Counted from the first letter of the stretch, positions 45,888 through 58,133 are shown. The stretch: 64,000 nucleotides of DNA from Vesta saturnalis (GCA_036346205.1 JARFJB010000754.1:1185001-1249000); one strand, 5' to 3'. A program made the numbers and translations. Notes: generated by a model not told the origin, from the sequence alone.

Positions 45888-47417
45888 TCAGTGTGAAAAA
45901 TGCAGCTGTAGTTGCACTTGTGCCATGTATTTTGCAGTCACTTTATTTCCTGTGCTAACATATCGTCCCATGGCTTTTTCGGATGTTGGGCATTTTATCT
46001 CAAAGCTGTACACACTACTTTCACCATCTGGAGAAGCACCTATAATAGGATATGTACTATTTAAGAGTAATCCACATTTATTTATTTTTATTTTATGTAA
46101 ATTTTCTACTTCCTTCAAAACCTGACTTTCCAAGAATCTAACCCTTTTCATAGCCTCCGTGTCCCTCAATTTACTTGCTCCCAATATGGTCTGAGTTAGT
46201 GTTTCATCAAGAACATTGCAATGTGCAGCATCATAAGCTTTGGAGACTGTGATCCTGCCATACCTTAGCTCGTGCTACAATGGGCATTCATTTTGTTCAA
46301 TAGTTGCTAATGCAGCTTCTTCACATGTATCTGCAGTCATTGCAAGTTTACAATGTTCGATAAAATCAACAGGGTTTGTAGATTTGCTCGACAACTGAAG
46401 ATGATGAATTGACAATTTTTCCATTGTTTGGCTCTTTATAAAACTTCATCAAATGATTGTTAGTGTCACCAACCATTGTGCAATTTGTTTTTAACAATGT
46501 GAGGAAACTTTCATTATTGAGAGGAATTTGCAAAAGTGTAGCCACGCTAAAACGCTATAGCATGCTTGCATCCTCCTGAAACAAAACAAAAAAAAATGTA
46601 AATTTATTGATGTACTAACTTAAAACAATAAAAAAAAGTTCCAACATACATAAATTACTTTAAAGAGAGTAACCCGTGGTATTAACTTACCACGGGTTAG
46701 GTAGAAAGTTGCTAAGTCTAACTAGAACTAACTCTTAAATGTAACACACATCATTGTGATGTGGTTTAACAACCAACTAGCTTGATGACCCTAAGCACTG
46801 ATGCTAAGCAAGTAAAATAGTTACCTAAATGTGCAGCACAATCTTCACATTCAACAGAAAGAATAGTTTCTTCCGTTTCATTACAAGTGCCAAGTCGGAC
46901 ATTATGCTCAGGTGTAATCCGAGCTTTAACTACACATATGTTTCCATCTCGTTTCACTTGGACATAGCCAACTGCTGAATCACCGTAAGATTCTCGTTCA
47001 GATGTGAAATGAAACAAGTACTTAAATACTGAAAGAAAATTGAAATAACGTATTTATCTAATATTTACAAAAAGTATTTAAAGATATCATACTTGAGTGA
47101 GCTTCAATAATGTAATATTACGTGTTAATTATAATGATATAGACGTAAATTAGGAGTTTAGGAACAATTTTAATGACAAATGGTTATTTATAGGTTGGGT
47201 ATGTTTTGTTGTAAGTATTATTTATACATTTGTGAATAACAATCTATGTTATAGACAAAAATATACCATGTAACATAATGATTACCTTGCAGCTTTCACT
47301 CCTTTGATCTCTGCGCTCGTAAAATCGAGATTTGATGCAAAATATGCCGACATCATAAATGCATCAATTTTCGGTAGATTATCCGATTGTGTTTTCACAG
47401 AACCAGTTTCTGTCATC
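45888..47417 (-). pseudogene. YqaJ-type nuclease gene of an ISL2EU-like element
   Basis: Minus strand, exon 1 (47,417-47,284): TETGSVKTQSDNLPKIDAFM, FTSAEIKGVKAAR, then a GTAAT donor. Next block (47,000-46,822): ERESYGDSAVGYVQVKRDG, ARITPEHNV, LSVECEDCAAHLG, a SWIM-like zinc-binding start, again followed by gtaac. The nuclease part (46,300-45,888) reads LRYGRITVSKAYDAAHC, LESQVLKEVENLHKIKI, then YPIIGASPDGES and FEIKCPTSEKAM with YMAQVQLQLH, carrying the D, E-x-K and Q motifs of the lambda-exonuclease-like fold. One stop (NECPL*) and possible phase errors at exon joins suggest decay. Confidence 0.83.
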
Positions 47418-48267
47418 GTCCTAGATTGATTACAAATATTATTCACAAGTAATCACACAGGAATACAGTTTTACCACCAATTTTTCTCACAAACACAGAT
47501 GAATATGGACGTCGATGACTTTATTGACATGACAAATGACGTCACATTTCGTTTCGACCAATGGTGGCGCGTTTTGTAAGTTTGAATATCCGTACCTTAT
47601 TTTTCACTTTTATTTAATATTTTCTGGGTTTAAATAATAACTAACAAAAAACCTTTTGAATATAATGTAAAGACATTAAAGAATCTAGAAAACATATTTG
47701 AGACCAATTTAAATTTTATGCAGATTCCCTATTTGAACTAAAATTTAATTATAATTGTAATGTAATTATTTTGGACATCCTATGTGGCTCCTGGGATGAA
47801 GCTCGGCAGTTTTTCCTAATCTGTTATAGGTATTTTGAAAAGTTTGATGGTGTGGTGGGGCCCTGTTGGGATATAATCGTAGATATGCACAGCGGGAATA
47901 CCTAACTGACACAAGCCACCTAGATTTATGTACAACAATCCTTAAATTGCATTCATTGGCACAACCAAATTTTTGGGTATGACATTTAAAGGGTAATGGA
48001 CACAAGCCACCGAGATTTGGGTACAACAATCATTAAAATGTAATTATTGTGTTTTTACCTCTTTAATGGTTAATATCTCGAGAATTGCCCAGTTTATGGG
48101 TTCTTAACAAGAGTACATATTTACGTACAAGAGCGCATTTTGAAAATTTATTAAAATAATTATAGAATATTATTATATAATAAAATTTATTTTATTGCTG
48201 CAAAGACTGTATTATTCCACAATAATTTATAACCTTATAAGCGGCTGCCAAATTGTAACATTAATAA
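47418..48267. other. Non-coding, with a local duplication
   Basis: Blocks with gacacaagccaccNagattt and gtacaacaatc recur at 47,910 and 47,999, 89 bp apart. No coding content. The right end of the ISL2EU-like element probably lies somewhere near 47,500-47,650, but I could not identify its terminal repeats. Confidence 0.5.
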
Positions 48268-49432
48268 AATATATAAACACTAAAACTGGGCCAACTTATA
48301 ATGTTAAAACAAAAGCGATGATGTAATAAATTGATCAAATAATTTTAATTAATAAAAATAATTACCAAATGATTTTCGCTACTGCCGTCGGCTCACCGGT
48401 TGATTAAGATTGGAGGGTTCAATTAATGCACCTGAAATACTGCTTGCTTTTCATCAGCTTAATTATTTTCACTTATCCTTAATTCAAAACAAATGTTATG
48501 TAAAAATTATGAAAGAAATGATAAATTCTCGAGTGCCATGTTGTCTTTTTTTATATATCTATCTAGGAACAACAAAACCTAGTTATTGAATAAACAATTA
48601 ACACAAATGAAAATAAAATAACAAGTTACATAAGTTTATTTAATATATGTTTGAAAACGAGAAAAATTCAAAAGTCATGAACTATACTAAATTATAAAAA
48701 ACTTTACCTTTTAACTGTTCTGTATATACACTGTTACAGGTACTATGAAGCAGAATGGTTCATACGGTGAGGTCAATGTCTTGCTTAGTTATCCTTAAAA
48801 TATGGAATTTCCTTGAAGTTTATTCGCCAAATTTATTTGTAAAAGAATGTAGAACTTGCGTTGTAAAGGTAACTCAAGCTTGCCATTTAAAATAATAGTA
48901 CAGTAAAATATTGACATACGTGCCATTAAAGATTATTAAGTATACAAATTAAGTGATTAAAAAGTAATTAAAAGTGCGTACTTAAAAGTAAGTACGTAAA
49001 AGTAATTTAAGAAGTAATTAAAGGTGCCTAAAAAAGCAAAGGCTTTAGTTTTAAATATAATGAGGAAAAAACAACTTACCACCAAAATTTGATGGCACCA
49101 AAATATAAAAATTAAGTAAAACCATGCTTATTGCTGTTAACATTCAGCATTGAGTGAATTAAAAAGTTTTCAGAATAACTCAAGTGTATTCCTTAAAATC
49201 TTCACGCTTGCGCGAATACAATAATATAAATCCAATTTTTAAGAAAGGGAACTAAAACTATTTATGTAATATTACACCCAAAAGATTTGTTCTAGGAAAT
49301 GCCAATTAAATTGCCATTCTCAATTCTACATATTAATAATTAAAAACTTTTCTAATATTATGCCAAATAGATGAACGATTCTTAAATTAATGTACTTTTT
49401 AATACAACCACAAAAAAGGTTGTTACAAATTA
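48268..49432 (-). repeat. 1.2-kb repeat, copy 2 (inverted relative to copy 1)
   Basis: Inverse match of 40,852-42,075, starting (minus strand) at gtaacaaccttttttgtgg and ending after the ggcccagttttagtg block. Small indels distinguish the copies. It is not inside a recognisable gene here. Confidence 0.88.
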
Positions 49433-49546
49433 ATCAAATACATAAAATTTAACACTGTTAATTATCATTTTACTAAGGTCATATTTGGCAAATCGTCATA
49501 ATTTTAGGTCAGGGTTTTACCGTGGTTCTGTGTACAATTCATTATA

Positions 49547-49548
<2 letters not shown>

Positions 49549-49626
<78 letters not shown>

Positions 49627-49648
49627 CTGTGTGTGTGTGTGTGTGTGT
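49549..49648. repeat. (TA)n followed by (TG)n microsatellite
   Basis: TA run to about 49,622, then a short TG run. Confidence 0.95.
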
Positions 49649-50547
49649 TTTGTTGTTTTTGAGAAAGTTTCCTACCCATAAATGGTACTCTCAAATTTTC
49701 CACTTTCAATAAATTCTATACTAAATTGTAATGACAGTTTAGCCTTTATTAAACAGAAATGTCAATGATTGTCTGCTACGTCTTATAACCCATAGGTGCT
49801 TTAATGGTCATCACTAAATGTATCGATTAGAATGGTGGCAGAAGTTATATCTTGTTACATTACAATTAAAAAAATGTTAAATATGCCTTCTTTAATAAAT
49901 ACTGTGAATGTAGTATCTACCTCATTTATGATATTATTATAAGGTTAGTTTTATTTCAATTCATAAAACAAATAGTTGCAGAAACAATATATAATGAATA
50001 ATATACATAATTAATATATGCAAGTATGTAGAATTTGCTTATTTTCAGCTTTTCAAAATAACTATAGTCATAAGCTAAAGGAACTTGTAACATATTAATA
50101 GATTATACCATATCGAAAGCTACTACCTAATATTTTTTATTGACTACATAACCTACTAAATCAACTGCAACAAGAAGCACATAAGGTATCAAATATAATG
50201 TTTCATGTAAAATTTACATAATTTTAAAACAAGTCATATTCGATACTTCATAATTTAATAACATTATTAATCCACTAGACGTAGACGTGTTTCAAGTAAT
50301 CGCAGACACCATCGATAATGGGTATTTCCGATGTTATACAACTAATAAATATATCATATATGTATTAAAGACTTCAAAACCACATTAAAAAAGTTTATCC
50401 ATTTTACAAAATGTTAATATCTTCGCCATACAAATGCCGTGACATTGCACTTCATACCAAACAAAACATTGAGGCAAACTCAATGAAGTAATACTACTCC
50501 AGTGTTACCAAACTAAGAATGCTTAATTTTCCTTTAAAACTGTTACG

Positions 50548-50548
<1 letters not shown>
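49649..50548. other. AT-rich stretch, nothing recognised
   Basis: No coding or repeat structure that I can support. Confidence 0.5.

Positions 50549-50614
<66 letters not shown>
50549..50614. repeat. (TA)n microsatellite with adjoining mariner end
   Basis: TA run of about 65 bp. It is followed at 50,615-50,645 by cacagacgagaatgtattg and aaaaattctta, which resembles the terminal repeat of the mariner at 52,976-54,246. Confidence 0.9.
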
Positions 50615-50620
<6 letters not shown>

Positions 50621-50639
50621 CGAGAATGTATTGAAAAAT

Positions 50640-51156
50640 TCTTACTAAAAACAAGGAATGTAAGGCAGAAGTATTATGTGTGATACATCATTGTCTTTAG
50701 AAAACAAACTTGTAAAAATCCAAAATGGCGCCCATAAAAAAACAAAGCTAGACGTTGTATCTTTTGCCTCTAGAGTGCCATGGAAATTACGATGACAGAT
50801 TTAGATTCCTTGTGAAAAAGTGCACAATGTTTTAGTTAAAAACGTGTATCTTTAATGGGTTTTCCTTAAAAAAATAAATACGAAAACAAAAATTTTCATT
50901 CTGTTTGCAATAACTCAAAAACAAAAGATGACAGCTCAAGTTTTGTTTCAGATTATTGTTCAACGTTAAAATGCGCAGCTTTGTCCTATTTTAACCGACT
51001 GTTTGCCTCTAAATTTCTGTAATTTCTAATTTCAATGTAACTATATCTTTCTCCCTGAAGAAGCATTGAACAAATGCAGAATATTTGAGATAAAGGTAAA
51101 ACGTTCACTTAAACTAAAGATTGCCAATATACCCTAGTAAGTTTTAATTTTGTAAA
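50640..51156 (+). repeat. Left ~510-bp arm of an inverted repeat
   Basis: Inverse partner of 54,319-54,805. Shared blocks include gcctctagNgtgccatggaaa, tgcacaatgttttagttaaa, ctatatctttctccctgaag and ttgagataaaggtaaaacgt. No coding content. The arms enclose a mariner-like element, a TA tract and a mariner. Confidence 0.88.
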
Positions 51157-51158
51157 TA

Positions 51159-52912
51159 CAGGTATGGAAAAATACTATCGCGGGTCTGACTTATAATAAG
51201 TAAAACAAAGACAATACAATCATTTCATGTGATAAGTGAGATAGAATACACAACAAACTAAATCGCTGATGCCATACATGCGTCTTTTGAGTAGGCTAGT
51301 ATCAATGACATTTAATTGCTACTGTCAACGAGAATTTAAAATTAGTGTTTTTGCAAGTCCGACACAATACTCATGTATTCCACTGAAGAAAAAATACAGA
51401 TTATTAAGTGGTATTATTCAGGAAGCACTGCACAATAAATAATGGGCAGGTTCGCTTTTTCCTTTGAAAACAGGTCAATTCCATCAGAAAGTACGATTAT
51501 GCGTACTGTTTGTAAATTTGAAAGATGTGGATGTTTAAATAATTGTAACAAATGCAGTAGCATTGATGGTAATGATGGTGATCATCCTGGTCGTAACTTA
51601 AACGAAGAGCGCGAACTCCAAGAAATTGCAGTGTGTAGTTTAGCAGAAACTAATTTCCCGTGCAATAGTACAAAAATTGCTGAAGAAATGAACATTGAAC
51701 CAAGAACAGTTCGCAATATCTTGAAAAGGAATAAATACCGTTGCTATAAGTTGCAAACTACACAAGAAATCTTTCCAGAAGATCATCAAAAGCGTATAGA
51801 ATTTTGTGAAGATATGATGAATCGAGCCAATGAAAACGAAAGATTTTTTGAAAATATTTTGTTTACGGACGAGTGTTCTTTTAACGTCACAATCCGTCTG
51901 TCGCTGTTGGTTACTCTCGGGAAAACAAACACATTATTATTCCTTACCGGACACAATACCCCCAAAAAGTTAATGTGTGGGCAGGAATTTAAGACAATTC
52001 CATAATTTTTTATGAACGGAAACTTGAATGCGGACAAATATTTAGAACTGTTGAGAATCCAGATAGTTCCAGCTGTTCAACGCCTCAATATAAATTTTGA
52101 TAACATTTGGTATCAAGAAGATGGCTGTCCTGCTCATACTGCAACAAGAGTTTTTGGAAACTACGTTCCCTAACCGTATTATTAGTGGAAAAGGTACTAT
52201 TAAATATCCTCCTCGCTCACCTGATATCGCGCCGAACGACTTTTTTGTTTGGGGATACGTATCCCAGCAAATATATGGGCACATGCATGAATGTGCTAAC
52301 AATTTGGACGAACTTCGTGTCAAAATTACAGACTCTTTAAACAGCATCACCCAAGAAATGTTAGAAAACACCCGAACTGAATTTTATCACAGATTGGGTT
52401 ACTGCCTTGCGCAAGGTGGAGGTCTTTTCGAAAATCTTGTAGTTTTAAAAAAAGTGTATTCTGTTCATTTTTAAAAATAGTTGGTTTTTCAATAAGAATT
52501 ATGATGCTAAAGTTAATCCTTAAACTTAAGTTATACTATCCATGTAAATGTTAATGTTCTTGTTTGTAGCTCTCGTAAGTTTCTTCTTACGAGTAGTAAT
52601 CGAATCATGTCATAAATTCGCAATTACAATAAACTTCGATGTTTGAGGTATTATCATTTAATGTTTAAGTGTAAAGTATTTACTTAATAGTTTCAAAGAA
52701 CACGCGACTTTTCATCATCTTAATTGCTTTGGTCTCGTTAGAAATGTTGAAGCTAGATTGAAGGAGACTTAAGTGGTACATGTTTTGTGCCTACATGCAA
52801 ATATGTACAAGTGGCAACATCGGTAAAGTTATGTCTCTCAAACTCATATAATCCTTATTGGGTTTCTTTCTAGCTTATTATAAGTCAGACCCGCAATAAT
52901 GTTTTTCCATAC

Positions 52913-52915
<3 letters not shown>
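51159..52915 (+). mobile_element. Mariner-like element, 1.76 kb, TA-flanked
   Basis: Ends CAGGTATGGAAAAA at 51,159 and its inverse ending 52,915, with inverted repeats of about 44 bp (also sharing GCGGGTCTGACTTATAATAA). TA borders both sides; the right TA runs into a (TA)n tract. Encodes the transposase at 51,373-52,474. Confidence 0.88.
51373..52474 (+). pseudogene. Mariner-like transposase relic
   Basis: Starts MYSTEEKIQIIKWYYSGST, meets a stop, then SESTIMRTVCKFERCG, NEERELQEIAVCSLAETN, EEMNIEPRTVRNILKRNKYR (HTH), EDHQKRIEFCEDMM, and ILFTDECSFN (first Asp). Frame shifts follow near 51,890 and 52,010-52,100; then IWYQEDGCPAHTATRVFGNY (second Asp), RSPDIAPNDFFVWGYV (third Asp) and the C-terminus EFYHRLGYCLAQGGGLFENL. 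It is a close cousin of the transposase at 38,857-43,074. Confidence 0.87.
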
Positions 52916-52971
<56 letters not shown>

Positions 52972-52972
52972 T
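52916..52972. repeat. (TA)n tract left of mariner
   Basis: TA run between the mariner-like element and the mariner. Together with 54,247-54,318 it probably was one tract that the mariner split. Confidence 0.95.
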
Positions 52973-52975
52973 ATA

Positions 52976-54241
52976 CATTACGAGGACGTATTGATATCTA
53001 GTTAGCCTAGACCGGTTCCGTGGATAAAGAAAATATTGCGTTACCATAGCAACGAAATAAACTTTAGAAGTGTCAGTGTAACGTTTCACGCAAAAAGTCA
53101 AATTAGCGCTGCGCATAAAAATTTAAAAAAAATGATCGACCGAAATTCAGAAAATTGAAAAATTGGAGTATAGGGTATCAAGTACCTGTATTTGAAGGGG
53201 TTAAGAGGTAAGCAGATTTACGAAGATATTCTTAATACCCTTGGCGATCAAAGTCCGTCGTGTGAGACCGTGAAAAATTGGATTGCAAGCTTTAAAAGAG
53301 GTAAATTTTGCATCGAAGATAAAAACCGATTGGGAAAGCCAGTTTCTGTGTCCAACTCCGTAAATATCGATACATTTCATGATATGATTGTATGAGATCA
53401 TCGAATTGGGCTAAATCGTATATCAAAGGCACTTAATATTTCATATGAACGCGTCCATCATATAGTTCACGTCGATTTGGACATGAGAAACATTTCTGCA
53501 AAATGGACCCACTCATGTCTGAATGTTGAGCAGAAGCGTGCAGGGCTAGCAGCATCGCGTTCAATCTGTGCTCGGTTTGTGAAAGATGCAAACTTCTTAA
53601 ACCGTGTTGTTACTATGGATGAAATTTGGGTACATTTCTACGATCCAGAAACAAAGTAGCAATCGATGGAATGGAGAATTTCGTGTTAAAAAAATCTGCT
53701 GCAAAAGTTCTTGCTTCAGTTTTTTGGGATCGTCAAGGACTAATCATGATTTGCTTTTCTGGACAAGGGTAGAACAATAACTGGGAATTACCATTCGACG
53801 TTACTGACCACTCTGAGAAAAAAAAATGGAGAAAAGACGCGGAAAGTTGTCCAAAGGTATTTTGTTTTTGCAGGACAATGCCCTTGCACACAAAAAATCG
53901 CATGTTGCCATGAAAACAATTCGTTACTTAGGGTTCGAATTATTCGAACAACCCCCTTATTCACTAGATCTGGCTCAGTCTGATTATCATGTCTTTCCTT
54001 AACTGAAAAAAAGTCTAAAAGGTCGTACATTTTCTTCCAACGAAGAGGTGATAGAAGCTGTGAAGGCCTGATTTGCTGCAGAGCAAGATAAAATTTTATT
54101 TGGAAAGGTCTACAGGCGTTGCAGGCTCGTTGTAATAATTATATCCAATTAATAGGAGAGTATGTTGAATAATAAAATACTTTTGAGTTTCAAATTTTGT
54201 TTGCTTCTATAGTAGGCTAAGAATTTTTCAATACATCCTCG

Positions 54242-54246
<5 letters not shown>
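52976..54246 (+). mobile_element. Classical mariner element, 1.27 kb, inside a (TA)n tract
   Basis: Ends CATTACGAGGACGTATTG and, inversely, CATCACGAGGATGTATTG, both continuing to TTAGCCTA, next to TA on both sides. The size of about 1.3 kb is the standard for mariner. (TA)n sequence flanks both ends. Confidence 0.92.
53131..54170 (+). pseudogene. mariner transposase (DD34D type), broken
   Basis: GKQIYEDILNTLGDQSPSC, ETVKNWIASFKRGKF and DKNRLGKPVSV form the N-terminal HTH region. ISKALNISYERVHHIVHVDL is the second HTH. The core shows VVTMDEIWVHFYDPETK (first Asp), LQDNAPAHKKSHVA (second Asp) and SLDLAQSDYHVFP (third Asp; Ala-Gln in place of the common Ala-Pro), then LKGRTFSSNEEVIEAVKA. Stops follow the HTH (MIV*), after PETK and in VFP*, and at least one frameshift lies near 53,690-53,860. 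Confidence 0.9.

Positions 54247-54318
<72 letters not shown>
54247..54318. repeat. (TA)n tract right of mariner
   Basis: Pure TA run; see 52,916-52,972. Confidence 0.95.
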
Positions 54319-54322
<4 letters not shown>

Positions 54323-54805
54323 TACTAGGGATATTGGCAATCTTTAGTTTAAGTGAACGTTTTACCTTTATCTCAAATATTCTGTATTTTTCAATGCTTC
54401 TTCAGGGAGAAAGATATAGTTACATTGAAAATAGAAATTACAGAAATTTAGAGGCAAACAGTCGGTTAAAATAGGGCAAAGATACGCATTTTAACGTTGA
54501 ACAATAATCTGAAAAAAAAATTGAGCTGTCATCTTTTGTTTTTGAATTATTGCAAACAGAATGAAAATTTTTGTTTTCGTTTTTATTTTTTTAAGCAAAA
54601 ACCAATAAAGATAGACGTTTTTAACTAAAACATTGTGCACTTTTTCATCTGTCATCGTAATTTCCATGGCACCTAGAGGCAAAAGATACAGCATCTAGCT
54701 TTTGTTTTTTCTTATGGGCGCCATTTTGGATTTTTGCAAGCTTTTTTTCTAAAGACACTTGATGTATCACACATAATACTTCTGCCTTACATTCCTTGTT
54801 TTTGG
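54319..54805 (-). repeat. Right ~490-bp arm of the inverted repeat
   Basis: Inverse partner of 50,640-51,156. It ends at ttgtttttggta, where the next element (54,808) begins, so this arm lacks the mariner-like end seen outside the left arm. Confidence 0.88.
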
Positions 54806-54807
54806 TA

Positions 54808-57381
54808 GACTAAACGCCAAATACGAAGACAGCAAGCTGCGCGAACAAAATCACGTGACGGTGTACTATTCAACCGGAAAATATTAGTTTTTTTAAGAAA
54901 AGTAAAAGTTACGTTTTGTACATTTTTTAGTTAATAACCTCTTAATTATGATGTTTATATTTTATAATTAGGACAATTTAAACAAAAAAAAAACATTTAT
55001 TTAATTGTGAAAAGTGAAATATAAGGTTATGTTACTAAATTTACTCGGAAATGTTGTAATTCGCATTTTAATTATTAACCACAGTTCTAAGGGTAAATAA
55101 TTCGTGTCTACGCAGTTTTATACTTCGATGGTTATAAATAGGTGTAATAGAGGGGGTAGAGTTCTATCGAATTCAAATATTAGATTATAGTATGCAAGTT
55201 CAAATAGAGTTGAAGAAGTTATATAATTTGTTATGAGGAAAATATAGTATACGAATATAAACAGATGGTTTTTATACAACAAAACAGGTTTTATGGGGTT
55301 TGCACAATGATGTATTCATAAAAGCATTGAGCTATGGCAGCACATGTCAAAAAGGTCAACACGATACATATTAGTGTGTTAAAGATAAATATAAATTTCA
55401 CATATAAATCAATATAGTTAAGCAATTAAACACATAACAGATATTGATTACATGAAGTACAATATCCTAATGTGGAAGAACATGTATAATAATTGGTACA
55501 ATGCATAAAAACTCTGCGAACTATAAAAAGGGTTATGGTACGAAGACGTTATGTTGGTAGATCATAGACTAAGTGTTTAAAAAGTGCTTAAGAAGTTGAA
55601 ATGCCTTAGAAACATATCTAAGAACATGAACAACACATGTGCAATGTGAAATTAACAATATAAATACAATAAAATATTACACAATTACTCTACTTATTTC
55701 TTCGTTATCATAATCTGATATAAAATCAGATTCATCCGACGAGTCTCCACTCCTACGTATAATCAATTCCTCACAAACGACATCCATAATATGCTCTTTA
55801 TTCATGTATTCCTCTTCAATTTCTTTAACATGACGGCACACTTTTGCCGGTGGCTCTCCAAATCCATCGAACACTTTTCACGAGTTAGTTACGAGTTAGT
55901 TTTTCAACATGGGCTAATTTAAAAGTTGTTTCTCGATGCCACCCAAGCTTTTACAATGGCCCATATTTTTCTATTGGATTTAGCTCCGGGTGGTATGGAG
56001 GTAGTCGACATACAGAGTGACCATGTTTCGCAAATAGAGCATCAATTGAATATTCCGTGTAGCTCGGTTTATTACATTTTATTAAATCATACAGCTCCAC
56101 TTTTGTTTGGGATTCATCATGTACGATCCCTCGTTCTTATAGCCAAGTTATCATTTCCATTTTTTACTGCTAAAAGTTGGATGTTTAACTGCCAACGTGT
56201 TGTGATAACTTGCATTATCCATAACAATAACTACTTTTCGAGCAAATTCGGTAATAACTGGTGCTCAATCCATCGTTTATAATTAATAAAGTTCATATCG
56301 TCGTGATAATCACCTGTTTTAAGCCCGATTTAAAAACTAAGAGGGCGTTATTGATAAATCCCATTTCACCACCAGCATGTACTAATAAGACGTTGACCTT
56401 TACCGATTGGACATTTTAAACCTTCGTTGGAATCATCTACCCAGGAATGTGGCGTTGTATGCGCTGCATGTATATATGTTTCATCTGTAAAACAATGGGT
56501 CGCCCTGCTCTTCGATACTTTGTTATTGCTCGTATATAAGCACAACGTAAAGATCGTATGTCGTATCGTTCCATTAAACATTTACGATTGTCAACGGTTT
56601 TCGTTCATTTAAAACCTATTTTATTTAAAAATCTTCTTAATGATGTTTCCTTCCCAGAGAAACCAATGGATTCGTCATCTTTAATAGTATTATAGATAGC
56701 ATTGACGGTTGGTCGTCGTTTCTCCGTGACATGAAAATTGTGTACAATGCGTCAAATGACTTGTTCCCCACAATTATCGACAGATGATCTTGGTGCGGTT
56801 TCATTCTTTTATTAGAAGTCTTGAACGATTCTATTTCACCACGTTGAATTGCACTCTCACATGTAATAATTCTAACGACGGTACTTTTAGACACTCCAGT
56901 TGCTTTCACAACGATATCAAGAACGTTAACTGTAAAGAAATGTAATCGTGAAAAACTGACAGATGTTAATCGTACGATAATGACATACCTTCATTCATAT
57001 TTTATGAAACATTCCAAATAATTTCGCGGGCATCTTGCGATAAGACACGCCGCTTCTTTGCTGGAATGTTTGATGTACTATCAGACGATGTACTCGCATC
57101 ACATATTATAAACAACGAACTAAATCAATATATTAATACATATTACTGTGGATTACAAATACAACTTACTTGTAAATAAAAGGTGTTGAAACGGAAGGAG
57201 TTTTGAAAAAAACTGTTCACAATTGATAAAACGTGCACGAAAATGAGGTTAGAAAACAATAAACAACACTACATTTTGTGGATGGAACATAATATCTACT
57301 TCTCACTCATATCATTATTCCATTTCTTTTTAATGCAATATTCGGTTTCTGCGCAGGTGTCTTCGTATTTGGCGTTTGCTC
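54808..57381 (-). mobile_element. IS630-like DNA transposon with AAACGCCAAATACGAAGACA ends
   Basis: The block AAACGCCAAATACGAAGACA stands at 54,812-54,831, and its exact inverse at 57,358-57,377. TA borders both sides (54,806-54,807 and 57,382-57,383). The terminal repeats are short, about 24 bp. One intron-containing transposase gene runs on the minus strand. It abuts the right arm of the neighbouring inverted repeat. Confidence 0.75.
55677..57110 (-). pseudogene. IS630/DDE_3-type transposase with an intron, broken
   Basis: Exon 1 ends KRRVLSQDAREIIWNVS then a stop and NMNEG, followed by GTATGT; exon 2 starts after TTCTTTACAG with NVLDIVVKATGVSKSTVVRI (HTH, 56,930-56,870). After frame changes: VNAIYNTIKDDESIGFSGKE, FTDETYIHAAHTTPHSWVDD (first Asp), GKGQRLISTCWWG, MNFINYKRWIEHQLLPN, IVMDNASYHNT in a mixed frame (second Asp), CRLPPYHPELNPIEK (third acidic, Glu), then VFDGFGEPPAKVCRHVKEIE and an acidic tail. 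Many stops and shifts. This family is common in insect genomes. Confidence 0.8.
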
Positions 57382-58133
57382 TAGATAATAGCCCTCCCGC
57401 TTCGGAGTAGGGCTTATCCAACGAAATTTCGAGTTTTGCAGTTAAATTATTTCGTTTATAATCATAGTGCCCTTGGGATAATACTATTTCACAATTACCC
57501 AATACAGTAAAAAATATATCTTGTTCAAATTTTAACAACCATTAAAGAAGTGCAGAAAGATAAGGTAGTTCTCTATAAAAAATAATGATCATACGCTTAA
57601 GAATAAAAAAATGTTAAAATCTACAATACAAACAAATAAGGTAAAAGAACTTATAATTTAGATTTCTGCTGTATACATACTTTACGTATTCATTACACCT
57701 TGCTACTAACATAATACACATTAAACTCTAAAGCAAGGAGTTCAACGATAATACATTGTACAAAACGTTAGGCACATATTTATTCTGAAATATAACACTA
57801 TTGTTATTACATTAATAAAGGAAGTTTAAAACTTAAAATGTATATCTTGCGTTGTAATCGTACAGGTAGATAAAGTAAATTAACAACATTATTATAACTA
57901 CTGCAACATAAAAAAATACAGTATTGCTACCACTTTATGTATAAAAAAAATGATAAATTTTATATAACTAAAACAATGACTATATATGTAGTAATAATGT
58001 TACAAAAATGTCATATGAATAAAATTACGACGGACCAATAAGTCTGGTATTTTACAAACAATTTAACAAATAAATATTCAGATCAGATTTAAACGTACAT
58101 AATAATTATATAAAGGTATCTTTACGTCGTTAT
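57382..58133 (-). other. Probable 3' UTR and flank of the host gene
   Basis: No coding content recognised, apart from an unassigned minus ORF (57,538-57,296) that crosses the border of the transposon and is therefore doubtful. If the two exons at 58,134-58,382 are real, the 3' UTR starts at 58,133; an AATAAA (minus) lies at 57,784-57,779, about 350 nt downstream of the stop. Confidence 0.45.
57779..57784 (-). other. Candidate polyadenylation signal AATAAA
   Basis: Perfect AATAAA on the minus strand, 350 nt after the stop codon at 58,134. AATAAA is frequent in AT-rich DNA, so this is only a candidate. Confidence 0.35.

Noticed and set aside
57296..57538. 80-codon minus ORF as a gene
   Set aside because: It crosses the transposon border at 57,381 and has no recognisable motif.
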